A stretch of 64,000 bases of DNA from Microcoleus sp. FACHB-672 (GTDB taxonomy: Bacteria > Cyanobacteriota > Cyanobacteriia > Cyanobacteriales > Oscillatoriaceae), in NCBI RefSeq assembly GCF_014695725.1, contig NZ_JACJOU010000017.1, forward strand, positions 62,001 to 126,000, written 5' to 3'. The notes under the pieces were generated by a model. It ran no database searches. It worked only from the letters and a program-made list of their open reading frames with translations, and had not been told where the DNA came from. This document shows positions 56,735-64,000 of this stretch, piece by piece (the stretch's first letter is position 1; each line of letters starts with the position of its first letter). The position numbers and the translations under genes are program-made.

Positions 56735-58462
56735 TTAGAACGTAAATGTGGTGCGGAGTGTCCCGACATACATCGTTTTGTTTTCGTTGTTGTGTTCAGG
56801 ATCGAGAATGACCATTAAACCTGGGGTAATGCCGATATTGTCTGTAATTTGATAGCGATAAAACGCTTCTAAATGTAAAGAGGAATCTCTATCTTCAGCA
56901 ACATCACTATTGGTTATTTTTGGCGGCATTCCCACGACAATTCCCCCTAAGCTACCTTCTTTACCAAGGTCTGGAAAAGCTAAAGTAAGTGCCCAGTTTA
57001 AAATCGTGGCCTCGTCTCCCCGGTTTGCAACTCTCACTCCATTACTAAAAGCATTATTTTGAGCAGTTGCTTCTGTCCTACCAACCCAACCGCCTAAAAC
57101 AAATCTGGGACTGAGTCGCCAAGTCGCTTCTATGCCATAAGAATCTAATGAAGTGGCAACATCTCCAAAGGGTTTTTCTGCTAAGGCGCTGCCAACTCCA
57201 CCGGCAGTGCTGACATTATTATTTGCCACATCTTCTCCGGTAAAATAAGAGCGCACATAAGTCAAACCTAAACCTATACTTTCGGTGGGTTGCACAGTTA
57301 CTTGCGCGATCGCACCAAAAGTCCCATTAAAAAATCCGCGTTTAGGACTCGGATCGCCACCTGAAAGATAATTGCCGGCTAAATAACCTACAGATACACC
57401 TAATCTTTTGCTGAAATTATAGGTGGCTCCCGCACCTACACCGGCACCACTCAGCCGATAAATAGGGTTACGCTGTCCAAATTGAGAGATAGTTCCTAGG
57501 GCAGCGCCGCCATAATCTAGGGCGTTGAGTGATGGGGCAAAATCATCGAGTTTACCGCCGGCAAATTCGATTAAAACGTTGCCTTTGTCGCCGAGAGGAA
57601 AGTTATACCAACCTAAATCAATGTCGAAATTATTGCCATTACCTCTATCTGGGTGGAGTCGCGCCATATTTGTGCCGGCAGCAGCACCTAAATTAGGAGT
57701 ATTCGATGCGTATAAGCGAACTAATAAGCTATCTTTGCCCGTGAAACTTGTAATAAAATTGAGCCGCACTCGCTCAGATAAAGTGGGTACTGCGTTTCTG
57801 CCGGTGTCGATTTCTCCGATTATGTCGCTGGCAGCAAATACGACTTCTCCAACAAGTTTTGTGGTTGTAGAGAATTGATTGGCTTCTAATTCCGATGTAC
57901 GGGCTTCTAAAGCGTCAATCCGATTTCTTAGAGTAGCTAGCTCACCTTGAAATTCTTCAAGCAGCCGGTTAAGAATTGCTAAATCTTCTTGGGTGACGAA
58001 GTCTCCCCCTGGCTGAATAAGCTGGGTAATGGCTTCCAAACAGGCATTTAAACCGGCAGCAAATTCATATCGCGTGATGGCGCGGTTTCCTCGAAATGTT
58101 CCATCGGGATATCCAGCGATACAGCCATATCGTTCAACTAAATTTTGTAAAGCTTGAAATGCCCAATCAGTCGGTTGCACATCAGACAGTTGGGAAACAG
58201 ATGTTACTTGCTCCATTTCCTGATTTTCTACAGGAGTTTCGGCATTTTCTATTTGAGGGCTATCAAGATTTAATGGCTCATTTAGTGCGGGCATTTCTTC
58301 AACTGCTGCCGGCTCGATTGCGCTATCCTCAGATTTAATTGGCGACTCAAGAATTTGTAACTTTTTTGGAGATTCTTCAGCAATTGTCGCCATTGAAACA
58401 CCCAGCACAGAGATTAAAATTGCAGGGCTAATGAGCAACAATCGCCACAAAACTTTATGCAT
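56735..58462 (-). CDS. SLH-domain outer-membrane porin (OprB type)
   Basis: A protein of about 575 residues with a signal peptide (about residues 1-28), an acidic linker, one SLH domain (about 95-150, QLSDVQPTDWAFQALQNL and GYPDGTFRGNRAITRYEF) that binds the cell wall, a short coiled coil (about 165-200) and a C-terminal beta-barrel ending TMYVGTLRTTFTF with a terminal aromatic. This is the standard cyanobacterial porin plan and serves small-solute or ion diffusion through the outer membrane. I use the ATG at 58462; a GTG three codons earlier is possible. It is divergent from urtA, so it may help urea or other solutes enter, but that is only a guess from position. Confidence 0.9.
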   Translation of the reverse strand: MHKVLWRLLLISPAILISVLGVSMATIAEESPKKLQILESPIKSEDSAIEPAAVEEMPALNEPLNLDSPQIENAETPVENQEMEQVTSVSQLSDVQPTDWAFQALQNLVERYGCIAGYPDGTFRGNRAITRYEFAAGLNACLEAITQLIQPGGDFVTQEDLAILNRLLEEFQGELATLRNRIDALEARTSELEANQFSTTTKLVGEVVFAASDIIGEIDTGRNAVPTLSERVRLNFITSFTGKDSLLVRLYASNTPNLGAAAGTNMARLHPDRGNGNNFDIDLGWYNFPLGDKGNVLIEFAGGKLDDFAPSLNALDYGGAALGTISQFGQRNPIYRLSGAGVGAGATYNFSKRLGVSVGYLAGNYLSGGDPSPKRGFFNGTFGAIAQVTVQPTESIGLGLTYVRSYFTGEDVANNNVSTAGGVGSALAEKPFGDVATSLDSYGIEATWRLSPRFVLGGWVGRTEATAQNNAFSNGVRVANRGDEATILNWALTLAFPDLGKEGSLGGIVVGMPPKITNSDVAEDRDSSLHLEAFYRYQITDNIGITPGLMVILDPEHNNENKTMYVGTLRTTFTF

Positions 58463-58822
58463 TTTTCTCACACCCGGACACAGAGATGAATAGCGAAAAA
58501 AATAGCAAAAGCTGCTTTAGGATAATGTAGTCCAAGCTACAAGATCGCTTAACAGATCGAAGGCTGGGGAAGGCTGGTTGCGCTGGCAGTAGAATGATTA
58601 AAAATCCATAAACAGTGCAAAAGAAAGTGAAATTAGAACATCTAGACTGCTCACACTTCAGCGTTGGTAAGGCTTTGCCAATAGTAAAAATTAGTTTAAG
58701 TCTTGGGACACTTGTTAGAAAAATTAGAATTTTGTAGTAAAGATTACAATTTTTTGTAAGAAGCAAGGTTTATTATCACACGTTATATGTAGCGTCCATC
58801 TATCCTTTGGATTAATAAAGAT
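58463..58822. other. Divergent porin-urtA intergenic region
   Basis: About 360 non-coding bases between the porin and urtA. It contains the NtcA-type promoter of urtA (58734-58776). No other gene is seen. A minus-strand ORF starting at 58766 overlaps both the promoter and the porin start and looks accidental. Confidence 0.7.
58734..58776 (+). promoter_or_regulatory. NtcA-activated promoter of urtABCDE
   Basis: GTAGTAAAGATTAC at 58734-58747 is an exact GTA-N8-TAC NtcA box. A -10 box TATTAT (TAN3T) follows at 58771-58776 after 23 bases, the spacing of class II NtcA-activated promoters (about 22). Transcription would start near 58784, about 40 bases before urtA. NtcA is the cyanobacterial nitrogen regulator, so the urea transporter should be induced when ammonium is scarce. 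Confidence 0.85.
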
Positions 58823-60157
58823 ATGGTAAGGCGATTAGGCCGGCGTAAATTTTTGCTCTATGGTTCCGCAACTCTAGGAACCAGTATTTTCTTGAAAGCT
58901 TGTAGCGGATCGCCGACACAGAGTGGAACAAATGCCACGACGACAGGGACTTCTCCCTCTCCAAGCGCTACAACAGTTGCCGCTGCTAGTGGGGACACCA
59001 TCAAAGTAGGCATTCTTCACTCACTCACCGGCACGATGGGAATTAGTGAAAAAAGCGTCGTTGATGCTGAACAACTCGCTATAGAAGAGATTAACAAAGC
59101 CGGTGGTGTTCTGGGCAAACAGATCCAAGCAGTTGTAGAAGATGGGCAATCAGATTGGCCAACTTTTGCAGAGAAAGCGAGAAAGCTGATAGAACAGGAT
59201 AAAGTTGTTACTGTTTTTGGTTGCTGGACTTCTGCAAGTCGTAAAGCAGTGCTGCCGGTGTTTGAGCAGAAAAATCATATGCTCTGGTATCCCGTGCAGT
59301 ACGAAGGTCAAGAGTGCTCCAAAAATGTTTTTTACACAGGTGCCGCACCAAATCAGCAAATCGAGCCGGCGGTTGATTGGCTATTAGAAAATAAAGGCAA
59401 AAGGTTCTTTTTAGTTGGCTCTGACTACGTTTTTCCCCGCACAGCTAATACCATTATTAAAGCCCAGCTAGAAGCCAAAGGTGGCGAAACAGTTGGTGAA
59501 GATTACTTAACACTAGGAAGTACAGAAGTAACGCCGCTGATTACCAAGATTAAAGCAGCTTTGCCCGATGGCGGCGTAATTTTTAACACCCTAAATGGCG
59601 ATAGTAACGTTGCTTTCTTCAAACAATTGCAAGGTGCCGGTTTGAGTCCGGATAAGTATCCGACAATGTCGGTCAGTATTGCTGAAGAAGAAGTCAAAGC
59701 CATCGGTGTAGAGTATCTCAAAGGCCACTATGCCGCCTGGAATTACTTCCAAACTGTAGATACCCCTGCTAACAAGAAATTTGTGGAAGCGTTCAAGGCA
59801 AAATATGGGGCTGATCGGGTAACCAATGACCCAATGGAAGCAGCTTATATTATGGTTTACTTGTGGAAACAAGCCGTTGAGAAAGCGAAAACACCTGATG
59901 ATTTAGAATTAGTGAGAGCTGCGGCTTTAGGACAGACTTTTGATGCGCCTGGAGGATTAGTCACATTAGACAATAATCATCATTTAGCTAAAGTCGTGCG
60001 CTTAGGGCAAGTCAGGGATGATGGTTTGTTTGAGATTGTTTACTCTACAGCTAAAGCAGTTGAGCCTTTACCCTGGAATCAATTTGTGAAAGACACGAAG
60101 GGCTTCGCTTGTGATTGGTCAGATCCAGCAAAAGGTGGAAAATACAAGAAAGCCTAA
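58823..60157 (+). CDS. urtA: Urea ABC transporter substrate-binding protein
   Basis: A 444-residue urea-binding protein. It starts MVRRLGRRKFLLYGS, a twin-arginine-like signal, followed by a lipobox IFLKAC with the lipidated cysteine near residue 27, so it is probably a Tat-exported lipoprotein. After a Ser/Thr linker comes the Peripla_BP_5 fold (VGILHSLTGTMGISEKS, FGCWTSASRKAVLPVFE, YEGQECSKN), characteristic of UrtA. It leads urtABCDE behind an NtcA promoter and sits close to the urease genes. Confidence 0.95.
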   Translation: MVRRLGRRKFLLYGSATLGTSIFLKACSGSPTQSGTNATTTGTSPSPSATTVAAASGDTIKVGILHSLTGTMGISEKSVVDAEQLAIEEINKAGGVLGKQIQAVVEDGQSDWPTFAEKARKLIEQDKVVTVFGCWTSASRKAVLPVFEQKNHMLWYPVQYEGQECSKNVFYTGAAPNQQIEPAVDWLLENKGKRFFLVGSDYVFPRTANTIIKAQLEAKGGETVGEDYLTLGSTEVTPLITKIKAALPDGGVIFNTLNGDSNVAFFKQLQGAGLSPDKYPTMSVSIAEEEVKAIGVEYLKGHYAAWNYFQTVDTPANKKFVEAFKAKYGADRVTNDPMEAAYIMVYLWKQAVEKAKTPDDLELVRAAALGQTFDAPGGLVTLDNNHHLAKVVRLGQVRDDGLFEIVYSTAKAVEPLPWNQFVKDTKGFACDWSDPAKGGKYKKA

Positions 60158-60177
60158 AATCTAAAAATTTAGGTTCT

Positions 60178-60244
60178 TTAACCGCAGATTCACAAATAAA
60201 ACACAGAAAATTTTAATAAAATATCTGTGTTTATCTGCGGTTAA
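60178..60244. repeat. Inverted ATCTGCGGTTAA repeat between urtA and urtB
   Basis: TTTAACCGCAGAT at the left and ATCTGCGGTTAAA at the right form complementary arms, with further pairing of ACACAGA and TCTGTGT inside; the left arm carries an eight-base insertion. It relates to the repeats at 8913 and 39696. As an RNA hairpin it may protect the urtA mRNA 3' end and lower expression of downstream genes. Confidence 0.65.
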
Positions 60245-60356
60245 AAACTAAACTAGAATTTTTAATGTTAATTCAACTCCTACTTCCTCTTCAAACTAGG
60301 CTAAGTGGACTACAAACGAACCCCACAAGAAAAGATAAAACTCGGAGAAAAATTCC

Positions 60357-61529
60357 GTGAACAATTTAGCTCTGCAAGTCATTGATGGTTTATTTAATGG
60401 AATAAGTATTGGCGCAGTCTTATTAATTGCGGCTCTGGGGTTAGCAATTATCTTTGGCTTGATGGGCGTAATTAACATGGCTCACGGCGAGTTAATGATG
60501 CTGGGAGCTTATACAACTTTTGTGGTGCAAAATGCCTTCAAGATATTGGGTACACCTTGGTCGGAATTATATATTTTCTTTGCATTAATTTCTGCGTTCT
60601 TAGTAACGGCATTAGCAGGTTTAATCTTAGAAAAAGGGGTCATTCGCTACCTTTACGGTCGTCCTTTAGAAACACTGCTGGCGACTTGGGGAGTTAGCTT
60701 GATTTTACAACAATTTGTCCGCAGTGTTAACTGGGTACTTGTGGTTGGAATTGGGGTATTTTGCCTCCTATTTTTTGGGGCAATGTGGTTGCTAAACCGG
60801 CAAGGTATTATAAATCAAGTTCGCAACAGAGCAATTGCCGTCATATTACCTTTGTCATTAGGAATTAGCTGGGCGGCTGCTCAAGTTTTAGCTCAAACTT
60901 ATCAATTAGCCGTAATCAAGCCGTGGTTTGGTGCCCAAAACGTCAATGTCACAGCACCGGCTTGGCTGCGAGGTTGGTGGGAGCCGGCAACAAATTTGAG
61001 GTTGCCTTATGCACGGCTATTTATTATTGCGCTAACGGTTATTTGTGTAATAGGAATTTACCAGTTTTTAAACCGTTCGGCTTGGGGATTACGAATTCGC
61101 GCAGTGATGCAAAATCGCAACATGAGCGCGTGTTTGGGAATTCCCACAAAAAAGGTAGATGCCTTGACATTTGCACTCGGTTCTGGACTAGCTGGGGTTG
61201 CCGGTTGTGCAATTAGTTTATTAGGTTCTGTCGGGCCAAATACAGGTCAGAATTATGTAGTAGATACGTTTATGGTGGTCGTCGTGGGTGGGGTTGGTAA
61301 GTTAGTCGGCAGTATTGTAGCTGCACTTACGATTGGGACAGTTAGTTACTTAATGGGTTCAGGTACACTAGCAGCTTTGTTCAAGCCGGTGCCATATTTG
61401 GCTGATATTTTTGCCTTTTTTTCAACAACAAGTATGGCAAAAGTAATGGTTTTTGCACTAATTATTGCTTTCTTACAAGTGAAGCCGGCAGGAATTTTTC
61501 CGCAAAAAGGGCGTACCGTTGATGCTTAA
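60357..61529 (+). CDS. urtB: Urea ABC transporter permease UrtB
   Basis: A 390-residue inner-membrane permease of the branched-chain/urea type, with GTG start at 60357. It has about nine hydrophobic segments. Recognisable parts are IFGLMGVINMAHGELMMLGAY near the N-terminus, RAVMQNRNMSACLGIPTKKVD (the loop facing the ATPases) and DTFMVVVVGGVGKLVGS. A stretch near residues 118-180 is longer than in simple LivH proteins. It pairs with UrtC to form the channel. Confidence 0.94.
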   Translation: MNNLALQVIDGLFNGISIGAVLLIAALGLAIIFGLMGVINMAHGELMMLGAYTTFVVQNAFKILGTPWSELYIFFALISAFLVTALAGLILEKGVIRYLYGRPLETLLATWGVSLILQQFVRSVNWVLVVGIGVFCLLFFGAMWLLNRQGIINQVRNRAIAVILPLSLGISWAAAQVLAQTYQLAVIKPWFGAQNVNVTAPAWLRGWWEPATNLRLPYARLFIIALTVICVIGIYQFLNRSAWGLRIRAVMQNRNMSACLGIPTKKVDALTFALGSGLAGVAGCAISLLGSVGPNTGQNYVVDTFMVVVVGGVGKLVGSIVAALTIGTVSYLMGSGTLAALFKPVPYLADIFAFFSTTSMAKVMVFALIIAFLQVKPAGIFPQKGRTVDA

Positions 61530-61562
61530 GGATTCAAAATATTTAACAGGGAGAAAATAAAA

Positions 61563-62858
61563 ATGCAACAGGGGGAAAAAGGTACGAAAGTCGAAACTGA
61601 GAGTGACGACGATATAAAACCGGAAAATATAAAAGTTGAGCGTTTCTCCTTGAGAAGGAAGAAAGCGGAGGAGTGGGGAAGTAGGAGCGAGAATTCGTCA
61701 CTGTTGCACTCTCTAACATCCAAACAAAACTCGCTATGGATAGAAGCCGGTGCGGTTATTGTGATTGCTGCGATCCTGATCTTTATAATGCCGGCACTTC
61801 TTACAGAGTTTCGGCTCAATTTGCTGGGGCGATTTTTAGCCCTGGCAATTGCTGCCCTCGGCATTGATTTGATTTGGGGTTACACAGGAATGTTGAGCCT
61901 AGGGCATGGCGTTTTATTTGCTTTAGGCGGTTATGCTTTGGCAATGCACTTAAAGCTGCAAATTCCCCCTGATTCAAGTATTCAGCTTCCGGAATTTATG
62001 TCGCTTTATGGTGTAACTGAACTGCCTTGGGTTTGGCAACCTTTTTACTCTTTTGGTTTCTCCGTGGCTGCCCTGATTCTGATTCCGTCAGTGGTGGCAG
62101 CATTACTCGGCTATTTAGTGTTTCGCAACCGCATCCGAGGCGTTTACTTTTCGATTCTAACGCAGGCGGCAACGATTGTATTTTTCAACTTTTTTAATGG
62201 ACAGCAACAACTGATTAATGGAACCAACGGGCTAACAGATTTTAAAACTTTATTTGGGGCAGAAGTGAATGCACCTAAGACGCAGCTCGTTTTCTATTCA
62301 ATTACAGTGCTGTTACTAGGAGGTGCCTATGCCTTGTGCCGATGGCTGACAAGCGGACGATTTGGACGGTTGCTGATGGCAATTCGGGATGATGAAAGTC
62401 GGGTGCGTTTTTCCGGCTACAATCCCACCGGCTTTAAAGTTTTAGTATTTGCTATCTCCGCTGCACTAGCCGGCATTTCAGGAGCAATATTTACGCTACA
62501 AACCGGCATCATTTCGCCCAAAGCAATGGATATTGCTTTTTCTATTGAAATGGTAATTTGGGTAGCAGTAGGGGGACGCGCAAGTTTAGTGGGTGCTATT
62601 GTCGGAGCAGTTGTTGTTAACTATGCAAAAAGTTTGTTAAGTGAACAATTACCCGAAGTTTGGCTATTTTTTCAAGGCGCACTGTTTTTAATTGTGGTAA
62701 TGGTACTTCCGAATGGTTTAGTGGGTTGGCTTCGTTACCAAGCTATCGAGCAAATCCGGGAGTTCTTTGGATTCCGCAAACAAGTCGCCACCTATCCTAG
62801 GCTAGAAGAAGATCCAGAAGTGCGGCAGGAACGAGAAAAGATAGGGACTGGGGAATAA
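61563..62858 (+). CDS. urtC: Urea ABC transporter permease UrtC
   Basis: A 431-residue permease of the LivM type. Membrane helices start near residue 60; DLIWGYTGMLSLGHGVLFALGGY and AIRDDESRVRFSGYNP are typical UrtC parts. The first 55 residues are hydrophilic and charged and look unlike family members of about 375 residues. The start at 61563 may therefore be too far upstream, although no good internal start codon lies just before the first helix. The C-terminal tail is also charged. It is 33 bases behind urtB. Confidence 0.93.
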   Translation: MQQGEKGTKVETESDDDIKPENIKVERFSLRRKKAEEWGSRSENSSLLHSLTSKQNSLWIEAGAVIVIAAILIFIMPALLTEFRLNLLGRFLALAIAALGIDLIWGYTGMLSLGHGVLFALGGYALAMHLKLQIPPDSSIQLPEFMSLYGVTELPWVWQPFYSFGFSVAALILIPSVVAALLGYLVFRNRIRGVYFSILTQAATIVFFNFFNGQQQLINGTNGLTDFKTLFGAEVNAPKTQLVFYSITVLLLGGAYALCRWLTSGRFGRLLMAIRDDESRVRFSGYNPTGFKVLVFAISAALAGISGAIFTLQTGIISPKAMDIAFSIEMVIWVAVGGRASLVGAIVGAVVVNYAKSLLSEQLPEVWLFFQGALFLIVVMVLPNGLVGWLRYQAIEQIREFFGFRKQVATYPRLEEDPEVRQEREKIGTGE

Positions 62859-62884
62859 AAAATAAAAGCCGACTGAGGTACAGT

Positions 62885-63646
62885 GTGAACGAAAAAATTC
62901 TGGAAATTGAAAATTTAACCGTTAGTTTTGATGGATTTAAAGCGCTTAACCAGCTCAATTTTAGTATGGATGCTGGGGAGTTGCGCGTTGTTATTGGCCC
63001 AAATGGGGCGGGAAAAACCACGTTTTTAGATGTCATCACCGGCAAAGTAAAACCTACTATTGGAAGAGTTTTATTTAAAGGTAAAAACTTACGCTCCCTC
63101 TCTGAAGATAAAATCGCTCGATTCGGCATCGGCAGAAAGTTTCAAACGCCACGCGTTTACCTAAATTTAACGCCTCGTGAAAATTTAGAGTTAGCCGGCA
63201 ACCGCAATAAAAATGTCTTGACGACTTTGTTTAAAAAGCCCCCAATATCTGAACGGAGAAATGTTAATCAGTTATTAGAAACAATTGGGTTAGTCGCCAA
63301 AGCAGATATTCATGCCGGCTTACTGTCTCACGGGGAAAAACAGTGGTTAGAAATTGGAATGCTCGTTGCTCAAGCCCCAGATTTACTGTTAGTCGATGAG
63401 CCGGTTGCCGGTTTGACGGATGAAGAAACAGAATTAACCGGCAATTTACTTCTCTCCCTCGCAGAAAGTCACTCGATTATTGTCATTGAGCATGATATGG
63501 AGTTTGTGCGGCAAATTGCTCGTAAAGTAACCGTTTTACATGAAGGTTCGCTCTTGTGTGAGGGCACGATTGAAGAAGTGCAAAATAACCCGCGTGTGAT
63601 AGAAGTGTATTTAGGAAAACCAATGACCGATTACGAGGTAGCTTGA
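62885..63646 (+). CDS. urtD: Urea ABC transporter ATP-binding protein UrtD
   Basis: A 253-residue ATPase with GTG start at 62885 and a GAGG site upstream. Walker A is GPNGAGKTT, the signature motif reads LSHGEKQWLEIGMLV, Walker B is DLLLVDEPVAGLT and the H-loop is VIEHDMEFV. LSHGEKQ in place of LSGGQ is usual for UrtD/LivG-like proteins. It energises urea uptake together with UrtE. It is 26 bases behind urtC and 12 bases before urtE. Confidence 0.95.
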   Translation: MNEKILEIENLTVSFDGFKALNQLNFSMDAGELRVVIGPNGAGKTTFLDVITGKVKPTIGRVLFKGKNLRSLSEDKIARFGIGRKFQTPRVYLNLTPRENLELAGNRNKNVLTTLFKKPPISERRNVNQLLETIGLVAKADIHAGLLSHGEKQWLEIGMLVAQAPDLLLVDEPVAGLTDEETELTGNLLLSLAESHSIIVIEHDMEFVRQIARKVTVLHEGSLLCEGTIEEVQNNPRVIEVYLGKPMTDYEVA

Positions 63647-63658
63647 GGCTAAATTAAT

Positions 63659-64000
63659 ATGATGCTGCAAGTGGCTGGATTGAATGTCTATTACGGCGAG
63701 AGTCATATTCTTCGGGATGTAGATTTAAGCGTGCCGGCGGGCAAAATGGTGTGTCTAATTGGACGCAATGGCGTAGGCAAAACGACGCTTTTAAAAACCG
63801 TGATGGGGTTGCTCAAACCTCGCAGTGGCACGATAACTTTTGACGGCGATTTAATCAATTCCAAATCTCCAGATAAACGCGCCCGTTCAGGCATTGGATA
63901 TGTACCCCAAGGACGAGAAATTATCCCGCGTTTGACGGTAAAAGAAAATTTGCTCTTGGGTTTAGAAGCAAGAAGCCGGCAAGAGAAACGGCTCACTCAC
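63659..64000 (+). CDS. urtE: Urea ABC transporter ATP-binding protein UrtE (partial)
   Basis: The first 114 codons of the second ATPase, cut by the right edge of the window. Visible are the start MMLQVAGLNVYYGESHILR, Walker A GRNGVGKTTLLKT and the Q-loop region GYVPQGREIIPRLTV. Two ATG codons in a row (63659 and 63662) could each start it. The signature and Walker B motifs lie beyond the window. Position after urtD settles the identity. Confidence 0.94.
   Translation, partial: MMLQVAGLNVYYGESHILRDVDLSVPAGKMVCLIGRNGVGKTTLLKTVMGLLKPRSGTITFDGDLINSKSPDKRARSGIGYVPQGREIIPRLTVKENLLLGLEARSRQEKRLTH

Noticed and set aside
58455-58766. 103-codon minus-strand ORF before the porin
   Set aside because: It overlaps the NtcA promoter of urtA and the porin start and has no recognisable features.

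Overview
The window is a stretch of cyanobacterial chromosome, most likely from a filamentous species. The evidence is the rplS-trnW-secE-nusG-rplK-rplA-rplJ-rplL block, an SLH-domain porin of the cyanobacterial outer-membrane type, an NtcA-type promoter in front of a urea transporter, WD40/STAND and multi-PAS signalling proteins, COQ4-like and DUF1338 genes, and a small secreted protein carrying RGSGR pentapeptides. No phage, transposase, rRNA or CRISPR was seen. One palindrome, RCCGGY (usually TGCCGGCA), recurs throughout the coding DNA, while the usual cyanobacterial HIP1 octamer GCGATCGC appears only occasionally.

Layout. 0-12.7 kb: a PAS/GAF histidine kinase, an EAL phosphodiesterase, a permease pair (ArsP_1-like plus TIGR03943-like), a 2-oxoglutarate dioxygenase, an Ig/beta-propeller protein, a coiled-coil/EamA fusion and a PiT phosphate transporter. 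12.8-17.7 kb: ribosomal proteins L19, L11, L1, L10 and L7/L12 with SecE, NusG and tRNA-Trp, including an L10-type attenuator leader. 17.8-28.2 kb: a chemosensory cluster on the minus strand that matches the Wsp system part by part (CheW, CheR-TPR, MCP, Cys-rich CheW, CheA-REC, CheB), followed by a WspR-type receiver joined to a histidine kinase instead of a GGDEF domain. 28.4-33.4 kb: a giant STAND NTPase with 14 WD40 repeats. 33.4-47 kb: a gene-poor 1.1 kb stretch, a membrane coiled-coil protein, a two-enzyme murein hydrolase, pyruvate kinase, a DUF1338 (HglS-like) enzyme, a class III aminotransferase, a large hybrid kinase and an aldehyde dehydrogenase.

47.3-47.7 kb holds what I regard as the most interesting gene: a 148-residue protein with a signal peptide and three RGSGR motifs, the pentapeptide of PatS, HetN and PatX that acts on HetR. 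Two of its repeat units differ mostly by silent changes in this reading frame.

47.9-64 kb is a urea-nitrogen island: ureC and ureB (with a methyltransferase, a DJ-1 protein and a COQ4-like protein between them), ureE, ureF, a GNAT protein and ureG, then an SLH porin and the urtABCDE urea ABC transporter behind a textbook NtcA site (GTA-N8-TAC with a -10 box 23 bases further on). Imported urea would be split by urease to ammonia under nitrogen control. ureA and ureD are not in the window. The last gene, urtE, runs off the right edge.

The annotation was read by eye. Family names come from motif recognition, not from database searches.
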